A stretch of 10,636 nt of DNA from Acidobacteriaceae bacterium (GTDB lineage: Bacteria; Acidobacteriota; Terriglobia; Terriglobales; Acidobacteriaceae). A program made the translations under genes and the position numbers. Below are positions 1 to 6,530 of the stretch, one piece after another (the first letter of the stretch is position 1; the number at the start of each line of letters is the position of its first letter). The notes below the pieces were generated by a model, which was not told the DNA's origin, did no database searches, and saw only the letters and a list, made by a program, of their open reading frames with translations. Location of the stretch: positions 1 through 10,636 of the forward strand of contig PMMJ01000314.1 of NCBI GenBank assembly GCA_003162255.1, in the 5' to 3' direction.

Positions 1-887
1 TTGTGGCTCTGGTCGATCATGTAGGCGATGAGCGGCTGGCGACCGGTCTCCCACTCGAAGAAGCCGATCTCGTGGAAGATGCGGAAGACCTGATAAGGGT
101 CGATGCAGCCGATCGTCAGGTCGTCATCGGCATAGCGCCGGTCGTTGAAGTGGAACCCGCCGAGCATGTCCTCGGCGAGCAGCCATGCCACGATCTGCTC
201 GATGTTCTGCGCCGCATAGTGATGTCCCGTATCGACCAGCACTCGCGCCTGCGGCCCGGCGGTACGCGCCAGCAGCAGAGCCATACCCCAATCGGCAATA
301 TCGGTGTGGTAGAAAGCGGGCTCGAAGGGCTTGTACTCCACCAGAAGCCGTTGCCCCGGAGACAGCAAGCCATGCGATTCCTTCAGCGCCTCCTTGAACC
401 ATTGCTTGCGCTGCCGGATATTCGCCGTCCCCGGGTAGTTCGAACCGTCCGCAAACCACATGGAAATGTCTCTGCAGTGCAGGCGCCGGGCAATCTCAAT
501 GCTGTCCTTTGTGTGCTGCAACGCACGCTGGCGAACGGCGGGATCGGGATTGCCGAAGGAACCGTACTTGTATTCCTGGTCCTGAAAGAGGTTGGGATTG
601 ATGGCACCCGGCAAAACGCCATAACGGCCGGCAAACTTCCGTATGTCGTCCGTGCTCTGCACCCCGTCGGGGCAGTCCCATAGGACGTGCAAAGCTACGG
701 TCGGGCAGACGCCGGTGAGCAAGTGTACCTGCCCGGCATCGCTGAACTTCTCCTCGGTTGTGGTGGCCGCTGCCGCCTGTATAAATTTTCCGAACCGCGT
801 GCCAGTATTGGCAAAACCCCAGGACGGCAGTTCAATGCGAAACTTCTCCAGCGCATCGAATATTTTGTCACTCTTGCTTGCGTCCAT
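1..887 (-). CDS. rhaI: L-rhamnose isomerase, RhaI type (3' part outside window)
   Basis: Interconverts L-rhamnose and L-rhamnulose in the cytoplasm; a metal-dependent TIM-barrel sugar isomerase of the RhaI/Pseudomonas stutzeri type, not the E. coli RhaA type. The first 295 residues are visible and the frame is open to the window edge; the family is about 430 residues long. Candidate metal ligands are Glu184 (LLVEYKPFEP), Asp219 (VLVDTGHH), His246 (GFHFNDRRYADDD) and Asp292 (MIDQSH). Their spacing of 35, 27 and 46 residues equals that of Glu219, Asp254, His281 and Asp327 in the P. stutzeri enzyme as I remember it, so the site looks intact. The start ATG at 887 follows an AGAGGGG ribosome-binding site with a 6-base spacer. 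It lies 68 bp downstream of bfr on the same strand; no other rhamnose genes are in view. RhaI enzymes accept several aldoses, so the natural substrate is not certain. Confidence 0.93.
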   Translation of the reverse strand, partial: MDASKSDKIFDALEKFRIELPSWGFANTGTRFGKFIQAAAATTTEEKFSDAGQVHLLTGVCPTVALHVLWDCPDGVQSTDDIRKFAGRYGVLPGAINPNLFQDQEYKYGSFGNPDPAVRQRALQHTKDSIEIARRLHCRDISMWFADGSNYPGTANIRQRKQWFKEALKESHGLLSPGQRLLVEYKPFEPAFYHTDIADWGMALLLARTAGPQARVLVDTGHHYAAQNIEQIVAWLLAEDMLGGFHFNDRRYADDDLTIGCIDPYQVFRIFHEIGFFEWETGRQPLIAYMIDQSH

Positions 888-955
888 AACGCGCCCCTCT
901 GTCAGCGTACGATCCTGGCGGCTGTCGCTGGCTTTGTGTCGCTAGACTTTCACGG

Positions 956-1438
956 TTAGCTTTCCTCGGGCTTGTGCAACTGCTGCGCCAGGTAGTTCTC
1001 GTAGGTCATCTCTTCGATGGCATGGAGTTGCCCTTCCAGCCAATCGATGTGCTGTTCTTCATCGAGCAATATCTTCTCCAGCAGCTCGCGCGAACCGTTG
1101 TCGCCCGCGGCCACGCTGGCCTTGATCCCATCGTTCAGGCGCTTCACGGCCGTGTATTCCAGCTGGAGGTCGTTCTCCAGTTGCTGCTTCACGGTCTGTC
1201 CAATATTGATCTTGAAATAGTCGGTCATGTTGGGAGCGCCATCGAGATACAGGATTCGTTCCATCAGGATTTCGGCATGTTGCATTTCTTCGATGGATTC
1301 CTTGCGGATGTGCTTGGCCATCCGCTCATAACCCCAGTTCTCGCACATCTCGGCATGAAGGAAATACTGGTTGATGGCGGTGAGTTCCGCTTTGAGCGCT
1401 TCGTTCAGAATGGCAATGATCTTTGCGTCGCCCTTCAT
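956..1438 (-). CDS. bfr: bacterioferritin
   Basis: Iron-storage protein of 160 residues, the normal family length, forming a haem-containing 24-subunit shell in the cytoplasm. Every ferroxidase-centre ligand known from E. coli Bfr is at the same residue number: Glu18, Glu51, His54, Glu94, Glu127 and His130. Met52, the axial haem ligand at the subunit interface, is also present, which separates it from a plain ferritin or Dps. The ATG at 1438 is preceded by AAGAGAGG with a 6-base spacer. Palindromic repeat site A starts 20 bp upstream of the start codon. A TACAAT box on the minus strand (1541-1546) lies just beyond that repeat, so the repeat may be in the leader of the mRNA; I found no convincing -35 box or Fur box. 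rhaI follows on the same strand after 68 bp. No bacterioferritin-associated ferredoxin gene is adjacent. Confidence 0.97.
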   Translation of the reverse strand: MKGDAKIIAILNEALKAELTAINQYFLHAEMCENWGYERMAKHIRKESIEEMQHAEILMERILYLDGAPNMTDYFKINIGQTVKQQLENDLQLEYTAVKRLNDGIKASVAAGDNGSRELLEKILLDEEQHIDWLEGQLHAIEEMTYENYLAQQLHKPEES

Positions 1439-1457
1439 AGTTGGCCTCTCTTAGAAA

Positions 1458-1535
1458 AGTTCCCAGTTCCCAGTTCTCAGTTCTCAGCGAAAATCGCAAC
1501 CGTTCTAACTGAGAACTGGGAACTGAGAACTGAAC
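1458..1535. repeat. palindromic array A: 7-bp units AGTTCYC in inverted arms
   Basis: The left arm is four tandem AGTTCYC units (1458-1485, C-type twice then T-type twice) plus AG. The right arm (1509-1535) is CT, three tandem GRGAACT units (the reverse complement) and a partial GAAC. The arms can pair over about 27 positions with one wobble and one mismatch, leaving a 21-base loop (1488-1508). It sits 20 bp upstream of the bfr start codon, outside the Shine-Dalgarno sequence. The function is unknown. It shares its architecture, but not its sequence, with the arrays at 8507-8602 and 10240-10318. Confidence 0.9.
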
Positions 1536-1590
1536 AACGAATTGTACTAGAACCTGCTTCGTAAGTGGTTTTGGGTGGGTTCTTGGGAAG

Positions 1591-1755
1591 GGCACGGCTT
1601 CACAGCTTGCGAAAAAACTCGATTTTGCACTTGATTTTGGGTGGCGCAGCGTTTCACCGCTGCGATAACTGGCGTATTTTCAGCACCGGCTTTTAGCCGC
1701 TGAGGTCAGGCTGCAGTATAGAAGGTACTTTTTCCGCAAGCTGTTCAGCCGTGCC
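1591..1755. repeat. composite inverted-repeat element with nested hairpins
   Basis: The left end (1591-1616, GGCACGGCT...TTGCGAAAAA) and the right end (1729-1755, TTTTTCCGCAAGC...GCCGTGCC) are inverted copies. They match at 24 of 26 positions, with two adjacent mismatches and one extra base on the right. The 112-base interior holds a perfect 7-bp hairpin CGCAGCG-TTTCAC-CGCTGCG (1645-1664) and a 5-bp hairpin CGGCT-TTT-AGCCG (1687-1699). The whole could fold as a long stem with two branches, in DNA or RNA. No reading frame and no clear target-site duplication are seen. It may be a MITE-like or REP-like element; this is inferred from structure only. Confidence 0.75.
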
Positions 1756-1849
1756 GCTACGAGCCGCATAAACACTGGGCTCTAGCCCTGGAGGGAACTG
1801 CCCGTCTTCTCTGAAACCGGTTTATGAAACCAGCTCTAGAACAAGAGAA

Positions 1850-2680
1850 TCAGGAGTGGGATCCCGAAGCAGTGGCGGCTGCGGCGTTGGGCGTTTCCGG
1901 CGCCGATGGAGCGTTGCCATTGGGCGGTTGGGCGGGTTGCGATGAGGCTTGCGCAGCGGGTTTTGCCTGGCCTACGCCTTCAAGCACGCGGTGATTCAGG
2001 CAGTACAGTGCGAGTTCCAGACGGTCGGCCACTCCCAGCTTGTCGTAGACTTTGCGGAGATAATTCTTGACCACTTGCTCAGTGGTACCAACCCTTAGGG
2101 CAATCTCTTTGTTCTTCATCCCCTGCGTAACGCAGCTGACGATAAGGGACTCTTTAGGCGTGAGTGAAACTTTGGGACGCGATCCTGCCGGACGCAGGCC
2201 TTGCGTACGATACGCTTGCAGCACCCACCCGATCGCGTGGCTTTCGAGCCAAGGTTCGCCCTGCGCCACTTTGCGCAGGCATTCCACCAGCATTTCGGGC
2301 TCAATTTCGCGCGAAACGACGCCATGTGCGCCGCGCCGGAACAAATCTAGCGTCATCTCCTGGTCGGGCTCCTGCAGCACGACGACCAAATGGCAGCTCA
2401 TAGTTTGCCGAAGAAGATCGGAAACGGCGTCTACTGGATTCGGCGCCAGGGCAGCTTCGAAAATCACAATGTCGGCGGAGAATTTTTGCATAGCGGCAAC
2501 GGTCTGATCGAGACTCTCGGCTTGGCCGACAACCCGTATGTCGTCCTCGAGTGCAAAGATCTTGCGCAGCCCGGCGCGGAAAATGGCCTGGGTATCGGCC
2601 ACAATCACGCGGATCGTGCCTTTGCCGTCCTCAGGCTGAATGCCCTCGCCTGCCTCAACGCTGACCGAAGTGCTACCCAT
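1850..2680 (-). CDS. LuxR/NarL-type response regulator with degenerate receiver
   Basis: DNA-binding transcription regulator of 276 residues. Residues 23-140 have the receiver fold (IRVIVADTQAIFRAGL...) and residues 171-230 form a LuxR-type helix-turn-helix (SLTPKESLIVSCVTQG, then KNKEIALRVGTTEQVVKNYL). A Pro/Ala/Ser/Asn-rich tail covers about 236-276. The receiver lacks the usual phosphorylation residues: the acceptor Asp is Glu75 (DIVIFE), the acidic pair is Asp29-Thr30, the switch Thr/Ser is Gln103, and the conserved Lys is Arg124. Control by ordinary phosphotransfer is therefore unlikely; Glu75 could mimic the phosphorylated state. The ATG at 2680 follows AGAGGA with a short spacer. It begins 59 bp after the PilZ gene on the same strand, so the two are probably one operon. 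No histidine kinase gene is adjacent. Target genes are unknown. Confidence 0.9.
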   Translation of the reverse strand: MGSTSVSVEAGEGIQPEDGKGTIRVIVADTQAIFRAGLRKIFALEDDIRVVGQAESLDQTVAAMQKFSADIVIFEAALAPNPVDAVSDLLRQTMSCHLVVVLQEPDQEMTLDLFRRGAHGVVSREIEPEMLVECLRKVAQGEPWLESHAIGWVLQAYRTQGLRPAGSRPKVSLTPKESLIVSCVTQGMKNKEIALRVGTTEQVVKNYLRKVYDKLGVADRLELALYCLNHRVLEGVGQAKPAAQASSQPAQPPNGNAPSAPETPNAAAATASGSHS

Positions 2681-2739
2681 CTGTCCTCTTTTCGCGCCCT
2701 ACCAAGCGCGGCCGTTCTTTCACGGACGAACCGCTCAAA

Positions 2740-3117
2740 CTACCTGCGCTCAAAACGGTATTCGTCAATCACTACGCCGACTCCACGCCGGCCACCATCG
2801 GCAAAACTGCGCACCACTCGTCCGCGGCAATCGATCTGCACGTCGGCCTCCGCGCCCACGACATCGGCGGGAAGAGAGATCGTAAAATCGACAGCCGAAC
2901 CGACAGGCACATCGGCATCCATGCGGAACAGGACGCCATTAGCGGAAATGTTTTCGGTCTCGACCGTGTTTCCCGCGACTTCCGGGTGGTTGCCTGCCGA
3001 CGTCGACTTCAATGCCACCGGCAGTTTGATGGGAAAGCGCGGCGCGCCTTGCACGTCCGTATAACCCCTGCGATTCTTGCTGGCTTCAGCAACAGTTCCC
3101 TTGGCGGTTTCAGACAC
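2740..3117 (-). CDS. PilZ-domain protein (putative c-di-GMP receptor)
   Basis: Small cytoplasmic protein of 125 residues from a GTG start. PilZ domains bind cyclic di-GMP through an RxxxR motif and a [D/N]xSxxG motif. The second is present as NISANG (56-61), followed by the typical beta-barrel (GVLFRMDADVPVGSAVDF). The first is not intact: Arg27 in APRFPIKLPV has Gln23 four residues before it and Lys31 four after. An Arg pair (16-17) stands just ahead of six apparently inserted residues, YTDVQG. The GTG at 3117 was chosen because the coding style stops there and GGAAGGAAGG lies upstream, though at a long 11-base spacing; the frame stays open to ATG codons at 3204 and 3324. It follows mrdA after about 240 bp and precedes the regulator gene by 59 bp. 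Ligand binding is unproven. Confidence 0.8.
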   Translation of the reverse strand: MSETAKGTVAEASKNRRGYTDVQGAPRFPIKLPVALKSTSAGNHPEVAGNTVETENISANGVLFRMDADVPVGSAVDFTISLPADVVGAEADVQIDCRGRVVRSFADGGRRGVGVVIDEYRFERR

Positions 3118-3148
3118 GTTTGCGACGACCTTCCTTCCGGTTCGTGCC

Positions 3149-3215
3149 GTGCACAACTCCGATTGAGAATGTGCACATTTCAGGGCGAGATTACACCCCG
3201 GCATCCCCAATGCAA
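3149..3215 (-). promoter_or_regulatory. possible promoter and operator of the PilZ gene
   Basis: On the minus strand a TTGCAT box (3210-3215) and a TAATCT box (3188-3193), 16 bp apart, could form a weak promoter. Downstream, where transcription would begin, is an inverted repeat GTGCACA (3149-3155) and TGTGCAC (3170-3176) with half-site centres 21 bp apart, about two helical turns. This is the spacing expected for a dimeric regulator. Matches to consensus are poor and the assignment is tentative. Confidence 0.25.
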
Positions 3216-3359
3216 AGTTACGTAGGTCATGGAACAATTGCGGCGAAGTGTCGGTGGTACAGGGACTTAGGGGCGTGGGTGGAATGCGGGCAGTCGGCAT
3301 CCAGCGTGGTTGATCATTGACCATCCGAGGAAGATCGTAAGCCGCTGAAAAAGCGACTG

Positions 3360-5345
3360 TCAGTGCATGCCGGGCGCGGCAACGGCCAGTGGAGCTCTCT
3401 TGCGCGCGACATCGACCATGAAACGGCCGCCGTGCAAACGATCCTCACTACTACTTGTGTTCGAGTTCTTGCCGTCTTCGTTAGTGCCGCCGGGATCGGT
3501 CCATAGGCTGCCAACCTCCACCTTGCCTGAGCCTGCCGCCATCTTGGTGGGCTGGCGCCGTTGCTTATCGACGTAAGCCTTGATCACCTGCGTCGCCAAC
3601 CGCGCCGCCAACTTCCCGTGCTCCCCGCCTTCGAACAGCACACACACAATGATGTCGGGATTGCGCCGGGGCGTGAATCCAACAAACCATCCGTTCTGCG
3701 CGAAATCGGCGTTGTTCTGATGCTTGGCACGCAGCGCCAGCGAAACGATCTGCGCCGATCCGGTCTTGCCGGCGATGTCGATTCCCGGAATGTGCGCCGA
3801 CGGAGCCGTGCCTTCCGGCAACAGAACCCGGCTCAACGCATCGGTGATCGTGTTCCATCCCTCCGGGTCAATCGGAATGCTTTTCACTTCGGTGTAGTGC
3901 GTGGTCTCAACGAAGCCCGTTGGCAAGTTTGTCGGATCGATCACATGCGGTACCACCATGCGGCCACCCATCGAAATGGCGCCGACCGCGCGCATCAGTT
4001 GTACGGGAGTGATCGCCACCGCGCCCTGGCCGATGCCCACCGAAATCGTTTCCCCGGCGAACCACTTCTGCTTGAAATTTCGGATCTTCCATTCTTCCGA
4101 GGGCATCACGCCGGTTACTTCGTTGGGCAGATCGATGCCGGTCTTCTGCCCCAATCCAAAAGCGGTCGCGTATTTTGCGATACGATCGATGCCAAGTTTT
4201 TCCGCCAACGTGTAGAAGAAAACATCGCAGGACTGATAGATCGCTTTCGTGATATCGACCCCGCCGTGGCCGCTTTTTACCCAGCATCCGAAGCGCCGGC
4301 CATAGAACGTGGCGCCTCCGGTGCAGTTTACGTGGAGGGTCTGGGCAATCCCTTCCTGCCAGCCGGCAGTAGCCATAATGATTTTAAAAGTCGAGCCGGG
4401 CGCGAGCTGCGCCTGAATCGCTTTGTTCAGCAGCGGCTTGTCGGGATCGTCGATCAGTTTGTTCCACTCGTCCCGTGAAATCTTCACCGCGAAATCGTTA
4501 GGATCGAAAGTCGGCCGGCTCACCATCGCCAGGATTTCGCCGGTGTGCGGATCCATGGCCACGATCGCGCCGTTCTTCCCTTCGATGGCCTGCTCCGCCG
4601 CGATCTGCAAATCCAGATCGACCGTCAACTTGAGCTGCTTGCCCGGCTCCGCGGGTGTTTCGTCCAGCCGTCCGACTTCGCGTCCGCGGCTGTTCACGAT
4701 CGCCCGCCGGAATCCATTCTTGCCCATCAAAATGCTGTTGTACTGTTTCTCGACTCCGCTCTGGCCCACCACGTCGCCAGGGTTGTAGAGCTCGAACTGC
4801 GGCTGGTTGAGCATGTCTTCGGTTACTTCGCCGACGTAGCCGATCAGGTGCGCCATGAAGCCGTTGCGCGGATAGAGCCGCCGGTGCGCCATGATGGTTT
4901 CAAGTTCGGGAAGCTCGTTCTTGTGCGCCTCGATGAACGCCAACTCGTCGGGTGTGATGTCTTCCTTCAGAAAAATCGGCTGGTACTGCGGCATCCACAA
5001 TGACCGCTTGATGCGCTGCCGCACTTCGTCGGCGTTCAAGTGCAGTCCCTTGGCGATGGCATCCGCGTCCGCATTCAGATCGCGCGTGGAATCGCGCAGC
5101 AGTAGCGCGGAGAACGAGGGGTAGTTGTCGACGATGATGCGGCCTTCGCGATCCAGAATCTTGCCGCGCGGCGCCAGAATCGGCACATTGCGGACGCGGT
5201 TCTGCTCCGCCAGTTGCTCATACTTGCCGCTATGCATCACCTGCAGCCGCCACAGGCCGTACGCCAGCAGCAGAAAAATAAACAGTACGACATACTGCAC
5301 CGCGGTAAGCCGCGCGACGGGAACTTTTTCTTCGTGGCCGAACAT
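3360..5345 (-). CDS. mrdA: penicillin-binding protein 2 (peptidoglycan D,D-transpeptidase)
   Basis: Class B penicillin-binding protein of 661 residues that cross-links peptidoglycan during cell elongation, acting in the periplasm from a single N-terminal anchor (about residues 14-33, VQYVVLFIFLLLAYGLW). A PBP dimerisation domain follows (APRGKILDREGRIIVDN near 58-74), then the transpeptidase domain. The catalytic motifs are complete: STFK with nucleophile Ser318 (318-321), SCD (372-374, the PBP2 form of SxN) and KTG (527-529). The last 50 or so residues are a polar, low-complexity tail. The ATG at 5345 follows GAGGA with a short spacer; a GTG at 5390 would add 15 residues unlike the family. 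The usual partners mreBCD and rodA are not adjacent: a divergent cyclase gene lies upstream and the PilZ gene downstream. A GTCGCT-TTTTC-AGCGGC hairpin (3341-3357) just past the stop might act as a weak terminator. Confidence 0.95.
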   Translation of the reverse strand: MFGHEEKVPVARLTAVQYVVLFIFLLLAYGLWRLQVMHSGKYEQLAEQNRVRNVPILAPRGKILDREGRIIVDNYPSFSALLLRDSTRDLNADADAIAKGLHLNADEVRQRIKRSLWMPQYQPIFLKEDITPDELAFIEAHKNELPELETIMAHRRLYPRNGFMAHLIGYVGEVTEDMLNQPQFELYNPGDVVGQSGVEKQYNSILMGKNGFRRAIVNSRGREVGRLDETPAEPGKQLKLTVDLDLQIAAEQAIEGKNGAIVAMDPHTGEILAMVSRPTFDPNDFAVKISRDEWNKLIDDPDKPLLNKAIQAQLAPGSTFKIIMATAGWQEGIAQTLHVNCTGGATFYGRRFGCWVKSGHGGVDITKAIYQSCDVFFYTLAEKLGIDRIAKYATAFGLGQKTGIDLPNEVTGVMPSEEWKIRNFKQKWFAGETISVGIGQGAVAITPVQLMRAVGAISMGGRMVVPHVIDPTNLPTGFVETTHYTEVKSIPIDPEGWNTITDALSRVLLPEGTAPSAHIPGIDIAGKTGSAQIVSLALRAKHQNNADFAQNGWFVGFTPRRNPDIIVCVLFEGGEHGKLAARLATQVIKAYVDKQRRQPTKMAAGSGKVEVGSLWTDPGGTNEDGKNSNTSSSEDRLHGGRFMVDVARKRAPLAVAAPGMH

Positions 5346-5728
5346 CAATCCTCGGTTCCTGCAATTCTCGTAAGTTCTTGCAGCCAGCACCGGCGCAACC
5401 GCCGGAATCGAAATCCACGATTGCGATGCGCCTGAAAAGCTGCTGGAAGCGTTAACTACATTCTAACTCGCGGCATCTCTTGCCCGGAATGCGTCTGGGA
5501 ACGAAAGTTTTCCAGTCCACTGCGGGTAGTTGTTGTCGAGGAATGCACGCCTCGCAAGTCTGCCTGAGCGCAGTCGAGGGTCCAGTCGGGCGGGACGCCC
5601 GGCTCTCCACCAGCAAGCACTCCGAGCCAATCGGCGGGTCATGTCCACCCGTGGATTGAATTTGGGACCCCCGCGGGCAACAATACCAGCAGGACTTACG
5701 TCTTACTTACTTCCAGCTAAGGAATGCA
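5346..5728. other. intergenic region between divergent mrdA and cyclase genes
   Basis: No convincing gene in 383 bases. It holds the leaders of both divergent genes and several short dyads. These include CGAGG-aatgcacg-CCTCG (5537-5554), the imperfect palindromic motif CCTGAGCGCAGTCGAGGG (about 5563-5580) and a tight hairpin CGGGCG-GGA-CGCCCG (5587-5601). The last two look like the short dispersed palindromes I associate with acidobacterial intergenic DNA. The stretch from about 5690 to 5712 repeats CTTAC three times. I see no structured RNA that I can name. Confidence 0.6.
5656..5684 (+). promoter_or_regulatory. possible promoter of the cyclase-family gene
   Basis: TTGAAT (5656-5661) and AACAAT (5679-5684) are separated by 17 bases, with four of six matches to each sigma-70 box. 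The start codon of the cyclase-family gene lies 44 bases further on. The spacing is ideal but each box is weak, so this is only a candidate. Confidence 0.25.
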
Positions 5729-6424
5729 ATGCGGATACGCAGTTTCATCGTCGCCTACGTGCTGGTGCTCGCCATTCTGCTGTTTGCCGACCGGCGCCCC
5801 AGTTCCACGCAGCAGGACCGCTATTCGCGCGTAGTTGACCTCACCGACGGGCAGAACGCGGCGCTGCCACATGCCACAGCCGCGGAATCCAGAACCCGCA
5901 TCATTGCTCCCGCCGCGCTCATTCCCGGGACTTGGGCTGCTGGCCAGATTCCCCCTGAACGTCTGGTGGCTCCGCTGGTGGTGATGGACTTGAACTCGGC
6001 CGACGCCGCAGTCGAGGGCAACCCGCAGATTTCTCTCGACGATATTGCGGTCTGGGAATCGCGCCACGGCATGATTCCGCAAGGAGCGGTCGTCGCCATC
6101 CGCCGCACCGGCGCGCGCGGTAATTTGCTCACAGACAATCTGCCGACCAATGCTTCGTCGAGCACACCGTTTCCCATCGCCCGCGACGCGGCCGAGTTCC
6201 TCACTGTCGCTCGCTACACCATCGGCTTTGCCGTTGAGACGCACGTCGACTTGGCCTCCGACCAAACGCTGGCGCGGCACCTTGCTCTTCACGGAAGCTA
6301 TGTGGTGGAAGGAACCGCGCGCCTAACCTCGCTGCCGGCAAGCGGCTCGCTCATCGTCGTCGCCCCGGAGAAGAACAAAAAAACGGGCGAGGCCCCTGTC
6401 CGCATTCTGGCGATGGTGAGATAG
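5729..6424 (+). CDS. exported cyclase-family (kynurenine formamidase-like) protein lacking the metal motif
   Basis: A 231-residue protein with an N-terminal hydrophobic segment (RIRSFIVAYVLVLAILLF, 2-19) that should export or anchor it. The rest follows the cyclase fold (PF04199): VVDLTDGQNAALP (35-47), IPPERLVAPLVVMDL (74-88), an HGMIPQGAVVAIRRTG block (113-128), and a C-terminal YVVEGTARL then APVRILAMV. Family enzymes are metal-dependent hydrolases that use His and Asp of a GTHxDxPxH motif. Here the equivalent segment reads SRTRIIAPAAL (54-64): Arg57 replaces His, Ile59 replaces Asp and Ala63 replaces His. DLTH is also DLTD. Glu194 (YVVEG) survives; His184 and His188 are near but out of register with the usual second His. 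It is probably non-catalytic or has a new role. AAGGA five bases before the ATG supports the start. It diverges from mrdA. Confidence 0.78.
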   Translation: MRIRSFIVAYVLVLAILLFADRRPSSTQQDRYSRVVDLTDGQNAALPHATAAESRTRIIAPAALIPGTWAAGQIPPERLVAPLVVMDLNSADAAVEGNPQISLDDIAVWESRHGMIPQGAVVAIRRTGARGNLLTDNLPTNASSSTPFPIARDAAEFLTVARYTIGFAVETHVDLASDQTLARHLALHGSYVVEGTARLTSLPASGSLIVVAPEKNKKTGEAPVRILAMVR

Positions 6425-6530
6425 TTGTTCGTCGTTAGAGCGTGTTTCGCTATTTGCCTTAAGTAGTAGTTAGCCCTTTTCGTGCACCGCAATCCGCTCC
6501 GTAATCATCTACCCCTCCGGAGGCGATTCC

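Larger units (their letters stand above)
1439..1849. other. structured intergenic region between the regulator and bfr
   Basis: These 411 bases hold no convincing gene. Starting at the bfr side they contain the bfr ribosome-binding site, palindromic site A (1458-1535), a TACAAT box on the minus strand (1541-1546) and the composite inverted-repeat element (1591-1755). Then come a GGGCT-CT-AGCCC hairpin (near 1777-1788) and the perfect 10-base palindrome AAACCGGTTT (1814-1823). The last overlaps a GGTTT-ATG-AAACC hairpin (1819-1831) just past the stop of the regulator gene, which might help end its transcript, although no clear U-tract follows. Confidence 0.7.

Noticed and set aside
3..683. Long plus-strand open frame (226 codons) opposite rhaI
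   Set aside because: It is antisense to a well-conserved isomerase frame, has no recognisable domain, and is explained by high GC content.
1458..1535. CRISPR array
   Set aside because: The units are 7 bp, directly abutting, without unique spacers, and arranged in two inverted arms. No cas genes are present. The same applies to sites B and C.
974..1564. 196-codon plus-strand frame across bfr and site A
   Set aside because: Antisense to bacterioferritin, which keeps all ligand residues; its end runs into the repeat.
1591..1755. Insertion sequence
   Set aside because: Inverted ends are present but there is no transposase frame and no clear target-site duplication, so only a structured repeat is annotated.
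3561..4478. 305-codon plus-strand open frame inside mrdA
   Set aside because: It lies wholly antisense to the PBP2 transpeptidase domain, whose motifs are complete; the translation shows no domain and has a composition typical of a mirror frame.
5717..6292. 191-codon minus-strand frame opposite the cyclase-family gene
   Set aside because: The plus-strand frame matches a family and has a ribosome-binding site; the minus frame matches nothing.
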